From contig NC_134026.1 in NCBI RefSeq assembly GCF_964204645.1, forward strand, positions 27,732,650 through 27,796,649: DNA of 64,000 nucleotides, read 5' to 3'. Below, in pieces: positions 35,101 to 45,840 of this stretch (position 1 is its first letter; each line of letters opens with the position of its first letter). The position numbers and the translations under genes are program-made. The notes below the pieces were generated by a model. It saw nothing but the letters and a program-made list of their open reading frames with translations, did no database searches and was not told where the DNA came from. The DNA comes from Tubulanus polymorphus. Its lineage: Eukaryota > Nemertea > Palaeonemertea > Tubulaniformes > Tubulanidae.

Positions 35101-35783
35101 GACCCTGCTTCTCCTGTAAATGTGGAGCAGGAGGTCACCCCTCAAGTGGTGACCCCGGCAGAGGCGCCACAGCTTCAGACGCCTTCACTGCATCGGTCGC
35201 CCCGTCGAAATACAAAAGAGATAGATTATACAGAAGGTACAGGGCGTCCGAAATCCAAAAAAAAGGCAAACGTGCAGCTCGTCCTCCCCCACTTCCGCAA
35301 CCAAATTTTGAGGAGGAGAGCAGTGATGAGGAGGAATTCGCCACTCCTGGAGCGCCACCACCAGGGCCCGCAACACCATCACCTCGCGATGATGATATTA
35401 CTCCACCACGACCACCACGACAACCACCTACAACTACTACTAATTCTACTACTACTACCACTACTACCACTACTAAGAAAAGACGACCACGACCACCTAC
35501 TTCAACTCCTACTAATACTACTACAACTCCGACAACTAGATCAAATAATACAAGAAATAGAAAAAGAAGACTTGAAGATGAAGAAAGTGATGATGATTAC
35601 GAAAATAATAATCGGCATCGACAGCCCAGGCATCGACATCGGGCGCTCCAAAGGGGCCACCACCTTCCCCCGCTGTCGAGCTCATCGCGCGCGGCCCTGG
35701 TTGGTCACGAAACATCGAATATAAAGATCCTATTTAAATGCTCCGTGACGTTGAAGGGGCCTTTAAAGGCAAATATGAATTAG
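29138..35783 (+). CDS. Element-borne gene of unknown family with apparent frameshift
   Basis: Coding exons 29138-29237 and 34931 onward are joined across a 5.7-kb intron (donor TTGA|GTAAGT, acceptor TTCCAG; phase 1). The ATG has a good context (caccATGt). The first ~60 residues are amphipathic and helical (DIFLGLLKLVRAEVLTL, then FFDLNLDIIQNIKKDQSEAA), reminiscent of a death-fold domain, but that is only an impression. A Pro/Glu/Val-rich part follows. At the A8 run 35257-35264 the sense frame changes: the frame continuing to TAA 35722-35724 becomes Leu/His-rich and improbable, while the +2 frame gives a coherent disordered tail. That tail has an acidic EEESSDEEEF block, Pro/Thr tracts, basic KKRRPRPP and RNRKRRLEDEESDDD, and a stop at 35781-35783 (~317 residues if one A were missing from the sequence). 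Poly(A) AATAAA at about 36009. Family not recognised. Confidence 0.55.
29946..30721. mobile_element. Foldback DNA transposon, 266-bp inverted repeats, 8-bp duplication
   Basis: Left arm 29946-30211 and right arm 30456-30721 are near-perfect reverse complements (both ends start CACAGGGGTTTGGCGATGGG). The 8-mer CATTTAGT flanks both sides (29938-29945 and 30722-30729). The 244-bp middle has no coding frame. An 8-bp duplication fits hAT- or P-like non-autonomous elements. It lies in the long intron of the element-borne gene, inside the 35-bp repeat tract. Confidence 0.9.
30765..31030 (+). repeat. Tandem array of ~35-bp units
   Basis: About seven units of the kind TAACTGGACTGCGGTTTAG / TCCATAGTTTAGTCAA. 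A related half-unit precedes the foldback element near 29920-29945, so that transposon inserted at the array edge. Confidence 0.8.
31440..31625 (+). repeat. Tandem array of 23-bp units
   Basis: Roughly 7.5 units of CAGTTTAGTCAGTATC(T/C)GGA with alternating CCA and TGA endings; shares TTTAGTCA with the neighbouring 35-bp array. Confidence 0.85.
31626..34908. other. Remainder of the long intron of the element-borne gene
   Basis: No exon can be supported. A degenerate duplication is visible: 32030-32230 and 33755-33885 share GTGTGAAATGGTT and TGTCGTTTTTCTGTTT. Otherwise AT-rich sequence. Confidence 0.4.
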
Positions 35784-36284
35784 TTAAACGCAGGCGAACA
35801 CATTAATATAATATAGCCCCTTCACTCGCCATTACCCGGGCAACAACATCAGCCCCTGCACGTCTGCAGATCGGCACTTCTTGAAACTCAGTTTTCCCTT
35901 CCTCCTTCGTCGATCTGCAGGTTGCGCAGTGTTAAATATCTGTCAACACTCCTTGAACCAGTGGGCGTGCAGTCCTTCCTTATTTTTATTTGAAAAAAAA
36001 TATGAAAAAATAAAAACCAGCCTTGTAAATATGGATTTTATGGAGTTTTACGGTTAATCTCCAAAAAAATTTAAAAAGATAAAAATTTAAAAAAATTCAT
36101 AATCATTTCATCAATTTATTTATTTTTTGGATAAAAGGAAATTTTTATCCATCATCTCATTCATATACATTTTATATCATTTATTTATTTCTTTTTTTTG
36201 ACTGTACGTCCCACTGTGTTCCACACCATTTTTGTTCCGACCCATATTCATTAAACAGCTCCTAGTAGCGTAGATTTAACTCCA

Positions 36285-36598
36285 TTCAGTATTAGGAAAA
36301 AATGGAGACAAAGTCAGGAAGTCGTGAGACAATTCTGGCATCAGTGGATTAAGGAGACATGACCTCAACTCAGTGTACGCAGAAAATGGTATTCTACAAG
36401 TCAAAACGTCAGCGTTGGAGAGGTAGTCTTAGTTATCGACAAGGATACTCCTAGACGTCAATGGAAGTTAGCAACTAATGCGCAGGTTTATCCAGGAAAG
36501 GACAATCTCATTTGAGTTGTAGACTTTAAAACCGAGAAGAAAGTCTACAAACGTTCGATCGGAAGCGTGTGTCTACTTGAGTTGAACTGTTTAAAGAA
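36285..36598 (+). pseudogene. Decayed BEL/Pao retrotransposon pol tail
   Basis: A + strand frame has the character of the C-terminal end of BEL/Pao integrase polyproteins: a WRQSQEVVRQFWHQWIKE stretch, then VSVGEVVLVIDKDTPRRQWK, then a YPGKDNLI and CLLEL ending. Two in-frame TGA codons (about 36359 and 36513) break it, and no integrase core is present upstream, so it is a truncated relic. It lies just after the 3' end of the element-borne gene. Confidence 0.75.
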
Positions 36599-36644
36599 CT
36601 AAAGGGATTATGAAATGATCGATTCGAGGAAACGGATATGCGTT

Positions 36645-37010
36645 AAGATTCATTGTGCTTCTCACAGTGCTGAAGCATTTACCATCTTTGCTTCTACTTT
36701 GCAGTAGTAACCATCCATACCACCTGATTGTGGAAGTAGCCTTCTTAGGAGTCATCTATCCTAATCCTATGGTCAGCCTTTTCAAATGTCTTTCGGGATA
36801 TAGACCATCCTTACTACTACTTCTATTACAACACCTTATTATTAAGGTTCATTTTGCTTCTCATGATGCTGAAGCATTTACCATCCTTGCTACTACTTTG
36901 CAGCAGTAACCATCCATACAACCTGATTGTGGCAGTAGCCTTCTTAGGAGTCATCTATTCTAATGCTATGGTCGGCCGTTGTAAATCTCTTTCGAGATAT
37001 GCAGGGAATC
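36645..37010 (+). repeat. Tandem duplication of a ~195-bp unit
   Basis: Two copies (from about 36648 and 36843) share TGCTGAAGCATTTACCATC, AGTAACCATCCATAC and GCCTTCTTAGGAGTCATCTA. They directly follow the BEL relic and could come from its 3' non-coding part. Confidence 0.8.
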
Positions 37011-37064
37011 AATTCCTACAATAACTCCCATGGAGTTTGAAAAAAGTGGATTTTTCAAATCAAA

Positions 37065-37215
37065 AGGAACAGCTATGATTCACATAATGTGATTCTTTAT
37101 CGAACTTTATCGGAACATGGAGAAGGAATAGCTATGTTTCACACATAATGTGTTTCCTTATGAAGCTGAAAATAACATGGAGAAGGAACAGCTATGTTTC
37201 ACATAATGCGATTCC
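37065..37215 (+). repeat. Three ~62-bp tandem units
   Basis: Each unit has GGAACAGCTATGTTTCACA followed by TAATGTGATTCCTTA and ends in ACATGGAGAA; the TTCACA..TGTGATTCC part is itself an inverted repeat. Confidence 0.75.
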
Positions 37216-37864
37216 TTAGGAAACTACATTGAAACATATTGTTCAATGTTCCATGTTGCCCCTCCCCCCAAATACTATGACGTTTATACGTCAATGTAAA
37301 ACCATTATATCGTTATTAACATACTTGTTTTTCTAATTACAGAATTAAAGATTAATTTAATATGACATGAAAACTTGAATGATTGAAATGTTAATATCTA
37401 ATGCTCAATGACGGAGGTAAATCCTTCACATGTGATCGGAGGGATTTAAAATGTTTACTCATAAGGAAAAGGAATATATATTTATATACGTGAGATTGCC
37501 TGGATTAAAAATTGCGCAAGAAAGGAAACCACAGCAAAGACTACGGTAATCAATTTCATTACATTTCTAAGATGTGAAACCATCACCATCTGGATCGGTG
37601 GTCAATGCATGAATTTATGAGTTCATAATTGAACATAGGATATAATGCTAAGATCTGCAAAAATGCAATGATTAAGAATCTCTGATAAAGAAAGTATAAA
37701 ATAAAGATCTTGGATTGGAAAGTTTGTTGTTATCAATCACATTAGTGATTGGCTTTTATTGATTGATATTGATCTCAACTGATTCTAACGATCACCAGGA
37801 TCAAGGGTTGAGTTCAAAATTCTTGTTAATAATTAGTCTTAATTAATCTCTTGTTGAAATCAAT
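37216..37864. other. Non-coding stretch
   Basis: No gene or array recognised. Confidence 0.4.
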
Positions 37865-38035
37865 AAGGCATATGAGAGAGGAGGTTCAGGGAGGTATGAG
37901 AGAGGAGGTTCAGGGAATATGAGAGAGGAGTTTATGGAGATATGATAGAGGAGTTTATGGAGATATGATAGAGGAGTTTAGAGAGATATGAGAGAGAGAG
38001 AGAGGAGTTTAGAGAGATATGATAGAGGAGATAGT
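37865..38035 (+). repeat. Purine-rich GA tandem repeat
   Basis: About six variants of TATGAGAGAGGAG(G/T)TT(C/T)A with pure GAGAGAGA stretches. Confidence 0.85.
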
Positions 38036-39740
38036 CTAAAAGGAAAATTGTTAAGTTCATAACAATCGATCAACTCAGTAATAGACACCGCTCTGATATA
38101 GTAACTCCTGGTCCTTGATTAGGGTCTAAATTGCAGGAATTGCGTTTAGCCATTGAAATATGGTTGATAGAGCGTGGAATTGTTTCCATTTAGGCAAGCA
38201 ATGCATAAAACACATGTCAGATTAAGGCTGTTGAGAGTGAATTATCAATAGATTTAAGAAATCGAGGATGAAGTTGTTTTCAAGAGGTCGATCATTCATA
38301 TGGTTGTTAATCAGATCAGGTTCTCAGGTGCTTCCTTCGTCCCCAAAAACTGCATAAGTTGTATCAAAGTATGTGATATAACCTACTAATTGATTATATG
38401 AAAAATGGCTATTTTTAGTTTCTCAGCCACTTTGCAATTATTGTTGTGAAGAGGTCACAAAATCCAAACTTAAACCAGCATCATCAATAGATTTCTACTG
38501 ACTGAGACCCGGTCATACTGCACATGTTGAACAGTTTGTTGTATTTTTGTGGTACCAGTTTCTCACGTTCCAAGATAGAACAAAGTTCCTAAATTTTGAG
38601 TCCTTCAGTGCTGAAATTCCAATTTACTACAAACTTCCTAATCTTAACTTTCCAAAAGTTTAAATTTTTCCTAATATATCTCTTGTTGAAGATTTCATTC
38701 CAGTTCTCAAAATTAATTACGGTTTTTGAATATCTGCGAAATATCATTAATTATTTTCCTGGTTTCATTTTTACTATTGCCCAAAAGCATATTTTATGTG
38801 AATTATTATCGCTATTATTGGATTCTTTCAATGATGTTTTGGTTTGATATTATGATTGATCAAGGTGATCCATCTAAATCTATTACATTGGTATGAATTA
38901 TGAAATATTCATATCTGCAAACATTTCATTGATACTTCTAAACTAGTAATTCTGAAAACACTCTAAAAACTATTTTACCCGTATTTTTAGGACAATTGTA
39001 GAAAGTATTTTAAATTATCTCAATTTTAAAGTATCTATAATATGTAAAACTATTTTATTTCAATTTTAAAAAGATGGAAGAGACTATTTTATATCTGAAT
39101 TTTAAAACACCTGTGATATCTAAAAACTATTTTATCTGAATTTTAATCTATTAAAGAAACTATTTTATATCTGAATTTTAAAATACCTGTGATATCTAAA
39201 AACTATTTTATCTGAATTTTATACTATTTCATTTGTATGTATTTTATCTCAAAGTATCTTTTTAAACTATTTTATTTGTATACATTTAAAAAACTATTTT
39301 TTTTGTTTATATTTAAAAACTATTTTATTTTTTATATTAAAAAACTATTTTGTTTGTATACATTCCTTTTAGAACAATGATTTATTTGTATTTCAATACT
39401 AACTAAAAGATCAATTTAATGAAATATTTTATATTTGACTATCACTGTGTATATTCGAAGCCCAGTGATTTCATGAGAATGGAATAACTGAAGGTCCAGG
39501 TTTTATCACCGAATACTCTTTGACACAATTACGTGGTCCACAACACAGATATAAATAGTGGTTATATAAAAGGCCCATGTTGTATATAGTGCACGCATAA
39601 AGAGCTTTTACTCGCAGTTGATATAGGCTTAGTAAATATGAAATGTGATTGAGAACGTTTTCTCATACTTTCTTTACCTTTGTAGTTTTTTTCAATTTTT
39701 ATTAATTCAGTGAATTATCTACTCATTTTCAGTTGGTGTT
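38036..39740. other. AT-rich region with degenerate repeats at 39000-39365
   Basis: No gene seen. From about 39000 to 39365, AAAACTATTTTAT and CTGAATTTTAAAATACCTGTG recur at irregular 45-80 bp spacing. Confidence 0.5.
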
Positions 39741-39744
39741 TCAC

Positions 39745-40000
39745 TATCATGGAATGCGATGAATAAAAAACAGTCCGAGTGTATTTTTCATATGATATTT
39801 TCAGCGTCCCGTCGTATGAAATTTTGAATTTTTAATTTGATGTCATCTCAAGAAAATATATGACTGAAAACATCATATGAAAAATACACTCAGATTGTTT
39901 TTCATTTATCTCGTTCCATACAATACAGGACTCAGTTCCACAGTTTGATTTGGATACAAGAATTTAGATACATATTTGTTGCATAACTGTGGAACTGGGT
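39745..40000. repeat. Two adjacent foldback hairpins
   Basis: Arms about 39745-39804 and 39864-39925 are inverted copies (GAGTGTATTTTTCATATGAT...TTTTCAG). A second hairpin follows, CAGTTCCACAGTT / AACTGTGGAACTG, at about 39929-39998. Confidence 0.75.
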
Positions 40001-40382
40001 GTTGTTAAATTGTGAGCATGATGTTTATGATTAATCACTAGTGCGTTTTGAACTAGATATTAAAACTTTGGTTTCAAGTTAACCTTAGTTTAGATTAGTT
40101 GGTTTTTGTTTAGTTATTTTAGTAATTTTCGCTGTTTATGAATTTAATTCGTTGCAGTTGATTTAAGTCTAATTTAGTTAAAGTTTTAGTTCATTTAGGT
40201 CAAGTTGATTAAGTTTTAACTATAGCTGTTAACTTAATTAAAGTGTAAACCTCTGATAAACTGAGGGTCAATTCATCTTATGATAAGTTACACTCGGGTA
40301 TATTAATCAATAATCCCGTTTAAGATCTCCTTTTTTTATGTGGTTCGGAGATTTTCACTGAATAAAATAGTAACATCTTAGA
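40001..40382. other. Non-coding stretch with a degenerate 62-bp monomer
   Basis: At about 40253-40310 a diverged single copy of the following satellite is visible (AAACTGAGGGTCAATTCATC ... CACTCGGGTA). Confidence 0.5.
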
Positions 40383-41672
40383 ATGTGATGAACTGAGGGT
40401 AAATTCATCATTGTTGAAATCACTCTCAGGATCATCATTAAAACAATGAATGAACTGAGGGTAAATTCATCATTGTTGAAATCACTCTCAGGATCATCAT
40501 TAAAACAATGAATGAACTAAGGGGAAATTCATCATTGTTGAAATTACTCTCAGGATCATCATTAAAACAATGAATGAACTGAGGGTAAATTCATCATTGT
40601 TGAAATCACTCTCAGGATCATCATTAAAACAATGAATGAACTGAGGGTAAATTCATCATTATTGAAATTACTCTCAGGATCATCATTAAAACAATGAATG
40701 AACTGAGGGTAAATTCATCATTGTTGAAATCACTCTCAGGATCATCATTAAAACAATGAATGAACTGAGGGTAAATTCATCATTGTTGAAATTACTCTCA
40801 GGATCATCATTAAAACAATGAATGAACTGAGGGTAAATTCATCATTGTTGAAATAAGTCTCAGGATCATCATTAAAACAATGAATGAACTGAGGGTAAAT
40901 TCATCATTGTTGAAATTACTCTCAGGATCATCATTAAAACAATGAATGAACTGAGGGTAAATTCATCATTGTTGAAATTACTCTCAGGATCATCATCAAA
41001 ACAATGAATGAACTGAGGGTAAATTCATCATTGTTGAAATCACTCTCAGGATCATCATTAAAACAATGAATATACTGAGGGTAAATTCATCATTGTTGAA
41101 ATTACTCTCAGGATCATCATTAAAACAATGAATGAACTGAGGGTAAATTCATCATTGTTGAAATAAGTCTCAGGATCATCATTAAAACAATGAATGAACT
41201 GAGGGTAAATTCATCATTGTTGAAATTACTCTCAGGATCATCATTAAAACAATGAATGAACTGAGGGTAAATTCATCATTGTTGAAATCACTCTCAGGAT
41301 CATCATTAAAACAATGAATGAACTGAGGGTAAATTCATCATTGTTAAAATTACTCTCAGGATCATCATTAAAACAATGAATGAACTGAGGGTAAATTCAT
41401 CATTGTTGAAATAAGTCTCAGGATCATCATTAAAACAATGAATGAACTGAAGGTAAATTCATCATTGTTGAAATCACTCTCAGGATCATCATTAAAACAA
41501 TGAATGAACTGAGGGTAAATTCATCATTGTTGAAATCGCTCTCAGGATCATCATCAAAACAATGGATGAACTGAGGGTAAATTCATCATTGTTGAAATCA
41601 CTCTCAGGATCATCATTAAAACAATGAATGAACTGAGGGTAAATTCATCATTGTTGAAATTACTCTCAGTTC
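40383..41672 (+). repeat. 62-bp satellite array, about 20 copies
   Basis: Exact 62-bp period, for example AATGAATGAACTGAGGG at 40445 and 40507. Unit includes GGTAAATTCATCATTGTTGA and CTCTCAGGATCATCATTAAA. Variants after GTTGAAAT are CACTCTCAGG, TACTCTCAGG and AAGTCTCAGG, appearing in a patterned order. Each unit can form a hairpin (AATGAATGAA/TTCATCATT). Confidence 0.95.
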
Positions 41673-42623
41673 ATTGAGGATATTTTAGCGTTAACACCAG
41701 TTTTAATTACCCCACTGTTTTCTTGTTATTGAAAGTAACATCACTAGTTATAAAATATAGATGATTAGGTTTTTTATTGTTCGATGAACTTGCAGTTAAT
41801 TAGATTGATTAATAATACAATACTCTCAGGTCATTGAAACATAATCTTTAATGTTATCTTAATTTTAGGGATCTAGGGTTTTACGCTGAAATAGATTATA
41901 AATGAATGAAACAATGGAATTTTAAATCAGTATTTTTTCGTTACTGTTAGAGAACTTTTATTTAGTTTTTAGGCTTTTCACTTTTTGGTGTCTCTAGATT
42001 CTAGTTATTTTCTAAAATATTGTTGAAATTTTGTTGTGTTTTTTTTAATCGATTTTAAGCTTAAGTCCTAGCAGGCTAGTGTATTCGCTTTTTATCCGTT
42101 GTTCGACTGGCAGAATAGAATCAAGATGGCGGACTGGTAGCCATTCTTGTTCGGCACTTTTACACAGTTTTTAAGGGAGGTTTCAAAGATTTCTCCAACA
42201 TTTGATGTTTGATACCGATATTTATCCCCCATCATTATTAGAAATATTGGGTTGCTTTAACTTACAGTCATGATGTTTGATAATTGTTAGCATTGTCATA
42301 GGACACCATTTACATGGAATCAGTCTTACCCCATTTTCTATTCTTCCCATCAGGGGTATTGAATTCATACAATTTTTCCATTAGTTTTGGTATTTATGCA
42401 TATAACCGTAATCAATTGCATATTTGTAGCATTGGTTTTTGTTATTTTTACCGGGGGGCATTAAATATCTTAATTGTCAGATTGTCAAGCATTTCACCGA
42501 GTGGGCATGGTGTCCCTGCACCTCTAGTTTATATCTTTTTTCACTGTTTTCAAGGTTCTCGTACACATTTCATATTTACATGCAGCTTTTTCATTCAATA
42601 TATATCAATGCCATCCTCGCTTG
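41673..42623. other. Non-coding stretch after the 62-bp satellite
   Basis: A diverged satellite monomer remains at about 41783-41840. CAAGATGGCGGACTGGTAGCC at about 42121 resembles the motif repeated at 55100-55640. Short open frames have no protein character. Confidence 0.45.
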
Positions 42624-42948
42624 CCAGGTTTTAATTGTCGTCTGCCGAAGCTCATGCCAAGACAAACCCCGGTCGCAAACTCTTCATTGGTCTATTACGT
42701 TGTTCAAGATTGCTTGGGTAGTCAGGTTGCCACTGAGAGGCCACCAGTCTATATATCTAGCCAATCAGATACGTTGTTTTTCGCCGGCAGATTTGCTACA
42801 CATCTGATTGACTAGATGTAAAGACTAGTGGCCGCTTAGCATCAACCCGTCAACCGAAGATATCTTGGACAACGTAAAATACCAATTAAGGGTTTGCCAC
42901 CAGGGTTTGTTTAAGTGTGAAATTCGGTGGGCGACAATAAAACCCTGG
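42624..42948. mobile_element. Foldback MITE, ~150-bp inverted arms
   Basis: Left arm 42624-42775 and right arm about 42795-42948 are imperfect inverted copies, ends CCAGG(G)TTTTA(A)TTGTCG. Small central loop, no coding sequence. No convincing target-site duplication seen. Confidence 0.8.
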
Positions 42949-43855
42949 TGATTGAGGATGTATCGATATACATATGAACACACAAGAAGCCAAACATTAT
43001 AGGCGGCATTATTATTGGGAGGTGCACCTGGCCTAATATATCGCGCGGTAAAAACCACTCTTTCTGTGGTTGTGTAGTACCAGTAATTGATGATCATCGA
43101 GTGAGTGATTGGCCTGGCCCAGTTATTCCATTCTGAAATCACTTGGGTTCCGATTATGATTGACAAATAATATAAAATATTTCATCAAATTGATCGACAC
43201 ATTTTATCCGTACTTGTACATGTTGTAAATTTATAAATAGCTTTTTATTTGTATATATTATATTTCTTTTTAGATTTTTTTTTATTGATTTTGATTTCTA
43301 CTTGTAAATATTTTTAGATATCTTTAACTTAAGATTTTAATGATTATTTAAACATTTCAAATATAATCTTAAATTTTTAATTTTCTAAACTTCATAATAT
43401 CTATACATCAAATCTATTTTAGTGCAAATTTTGATAAAGATTTAATTGATAATTAATATTTTTAATTCTATTGAATAATTTTAATATTCAAAACAACAGA
43501 ATGAATGCATTCGATCTTAGTTTGATACTGATATCACTTGTTGCATCTATTGTTTTAACGAGATTTTAACCTATAAGTTTGGAGCATTGATATTATTTCA
43601 TTGCATTAGTCCCGCCTCCTCATTTATGGCTGATGGTTGATTTCAGATTTTCAGCTTCTGATAACATTAATAATAATTCAATGCTATGTTATGTTTTGTT
43701 GTTTTATTTCTTACGAACGTTTTCAAAGATGACTTTTTGTCGAATTGATATTTGGTAGTGTAGAGGTTGAGATAATTATACAATTTTATAGAATTGTCTA
43801 AAATACTGTACCTAGTAACATATAAGTAGTATTGCTAGTGTACCTCTATTTTCAA
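42949..43855. other. Non-coding stretch, older copy of a local duplication
   Basis: 43220-43640 is repeated in degenerate form at 44470-44800 (shared ACAACAGAATGAATGCATTC and AGTCC(C/G)(C/T)CTCCTC). No gene seen. Confidence 0.5.
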
Positions 43856-44065
43856 GTTGTCCTGTTGTACGACGTTAAACTGCCTCATTTCAACAATACG
43901 TTTTATCCATACATTTTATCAGTGATTTTTATCTGTTTGTCCTGTGGTATGACGTTAAACTGCCTCTTTTTACAAAATGTTTTATCCATACATTTTATCA
44001 GTGATTTTTATCTATTTGTCCTGTGGTATGACGTTAAACTGCCTCTTTTTAACCATTTTTATCCA
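43856..44065 (+). repeat. 79-bp tandem repeat, 2.7 copies
   Basis: TTTGTCCTGTGGTATGACG recurs at about 43858, 43938 and 44017, with TTTTATCCATACATTTTATC between. Confidence 0.9.
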
Positions 44066-44109
44066 TATGTTTTATTGTTTTTACCCATATGTTTTATCGT
44101 TTTTATCAC

Positions 44110-44411
44110 CCCTTCTTTTTCTACCTTTCTCTATCCTTTCCCTCTCTGTCTCTATCCTTTCCCTCTCTGTCTCTATCCTATCCCTCTCTGTCTCTATCCT
44201 ATCCCTTTCTGTATCTATCCTTTCCCTCTCTCTCTAACCCACTAACTCTCTCTTCCTCTTTCTCTAACCCACTAACTCTCTCCCTCTTTCTCTAACCTAC
44301 TAACTCTCTCTTCCTCTTTCTTTAACCCACTAACTCTCTCCTCTCTCTCCTTTCTTCCTCTCACCCCTCTCCTTCATCCTTCCTCCTCTCTCCCTCCTCT
44401 CTCTCTCCTCA

Positions 44412-44453
<42 letters not shown>

Positions 44454-44470
44454 GCTCTCTTTCTCTCTAT
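44110..44470 (+). repeat. Pyrimidine-rich CT tract with 21-bp substructure
   Basis: About 360 bp almost without purines: CTCTGTCTCTATCCTATCCC units, then CTCTAACCCACTAACTCTC units, then pure (CT)n near 44415-44452. Confidence 0.95.
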
Positions 44471-44640
44471 CTTGTAAATATTGTAAATTTGTAAATAGTA
44501 GTTTTTATTTCTCTTGTAAATATTGTAAATTTGTAAATAGTCGTTTTTATTTCTCTTGTAAATATTGTAAATTTGTAAATAGTCGTTTTTATTTCTCTTT
44601 TTAATTTTCTTGTAGATATTGTAAATTTGTAGATAGTAGT
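44471..44640 (+). repeat. 44-bp tandem repeat, about four copies
   Basis: Unit CTTGTAAATATTGTAAATTT-GTAAATAGTCGTTTTTATTT. Confidence 0.9.
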
Positions 44641-45019
44641 TTGTTTTTCCTTTTTTCATAATTTTCATCGGATCTCACTTTATTCAATACAACAGAATGA
44701 ATGCATTCAATCTTGGTTTCAAACTATTACTTTTCACTTTTCACATACATTCGTAGCATTGATACCATTACGTTAGATTAGTCCCTCCTCCTTTTGAATT
44801 AATATTTGAAAGAAGATTCTAGTTAAACATATAGTAGGCTAATAAGCGTATTACATCGAAGACATTTTGTCACAGGCTGAAGAGTATTTTATATCATATG
44901 TCAAGAAATAAGGATTGGAGTGACGTTGCTTCCTGTGATCTCTGATCTGTTAGCTTGCAAGTGTATTTAACCATCACTTGTTTGTAAATGATTGAGTGTA
45001 CTTTACCATTACTGGTTTG

Positions 45020-45840
45020 CAATATGCTTTAGCATCATTGGTTGCAGTTATGAAAAATCATCTCATTGTTTGTGCATACCTCCCCCTCACTGGTTGCAGT
45101 TCACTCCATTGGTTGCAGCTATGAACAATCATCTCAATGATTGAGCTAAATTCCCCTCACTGGTTTGAAATATAATTTCCCCTCACTGGTTGCAGTTCTC
45201 TCCATTGGTTGCAGCTATGAACAATCATCTCATTGATTGTGCATACTTTCCCCTCACTGGTTGCAGTTCACTCCATTGGTAACAACTGTGAACAATCATC
45301 TCATTGATTGTGCATACTTTCCTCTCACTGGTTGCAATTCACTTGACTGGTTGCAGCTATGAACAATCATCTCAATGATTGAGCATACTTCCCCTCACTT
45401 GTTGCAGTTCACTTGAATGGTTGCAGCTATGAACAATCATCTCATTGATTGAGCAAACTTTCCCCTCACTGGTTGCAGTTCACTCCATTGGTTGCAACTA
45501 TGAACAATCATCTCATTGATTGTGCATACTTTCCTCTCACTGGTTGCAGTTCACTTGACTGGTTGCAGCTATGAACAATCATCTCAATGATTGAGCATAC
45601 TTCCCCTCACTTGTTGCAGTTCACTCCATTGGTTGCAGCTATGAACAATCATCTCATCGATTGTGCATACTTCTCCCTCACTGGTTGCAGTTCACTTGAT
45701 TGGTTGCTGCTATGAACAATCATCTCATCGATTGTGCATACTTCCCCTCACTGGTTGCAGTTCACTCCATTGGTTGCAGCTATGAACAATCATCTCATCG
45801 ATTGTGCATACTTCTCCTCACTGGTTTGCAGTTTTCAGCT
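45020..45840 (+). repeat. ~71-bp tandem array, about 11 copies
   Basis: Unit contains CCCTCACTGGTTGCAGTTCA, TTGGTTGCAGCTATGAAC and CAATCATCTCATTGATTG; the last is a hairpin (CAATCA/TGATTG). Confidence 0.92.

Noticed and set aside
35135-35470. Val/Gly-rich frame antisense to the unknown gene
   Set aside because: It mirrors the Pro/Thr-codon repeats of the sense strand.
40383-41672. Regular repeats resembling a CRISPR array
   Set aside because: The 62-bp units are contiguous and alike throughout; there are no unique spacers, and the genome is animal.
42314-42815. Overlapping hydrophobic open frames on the + strand
   Set aside because: They run into the foldback MITE and show no conserved motif or splice structure.
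44330-44668. Lys/Arg/Glu-rich open frame on the - strand
   Set aside because: It is the translation of the CT tract and the 44-bp repeat; low complexity only.
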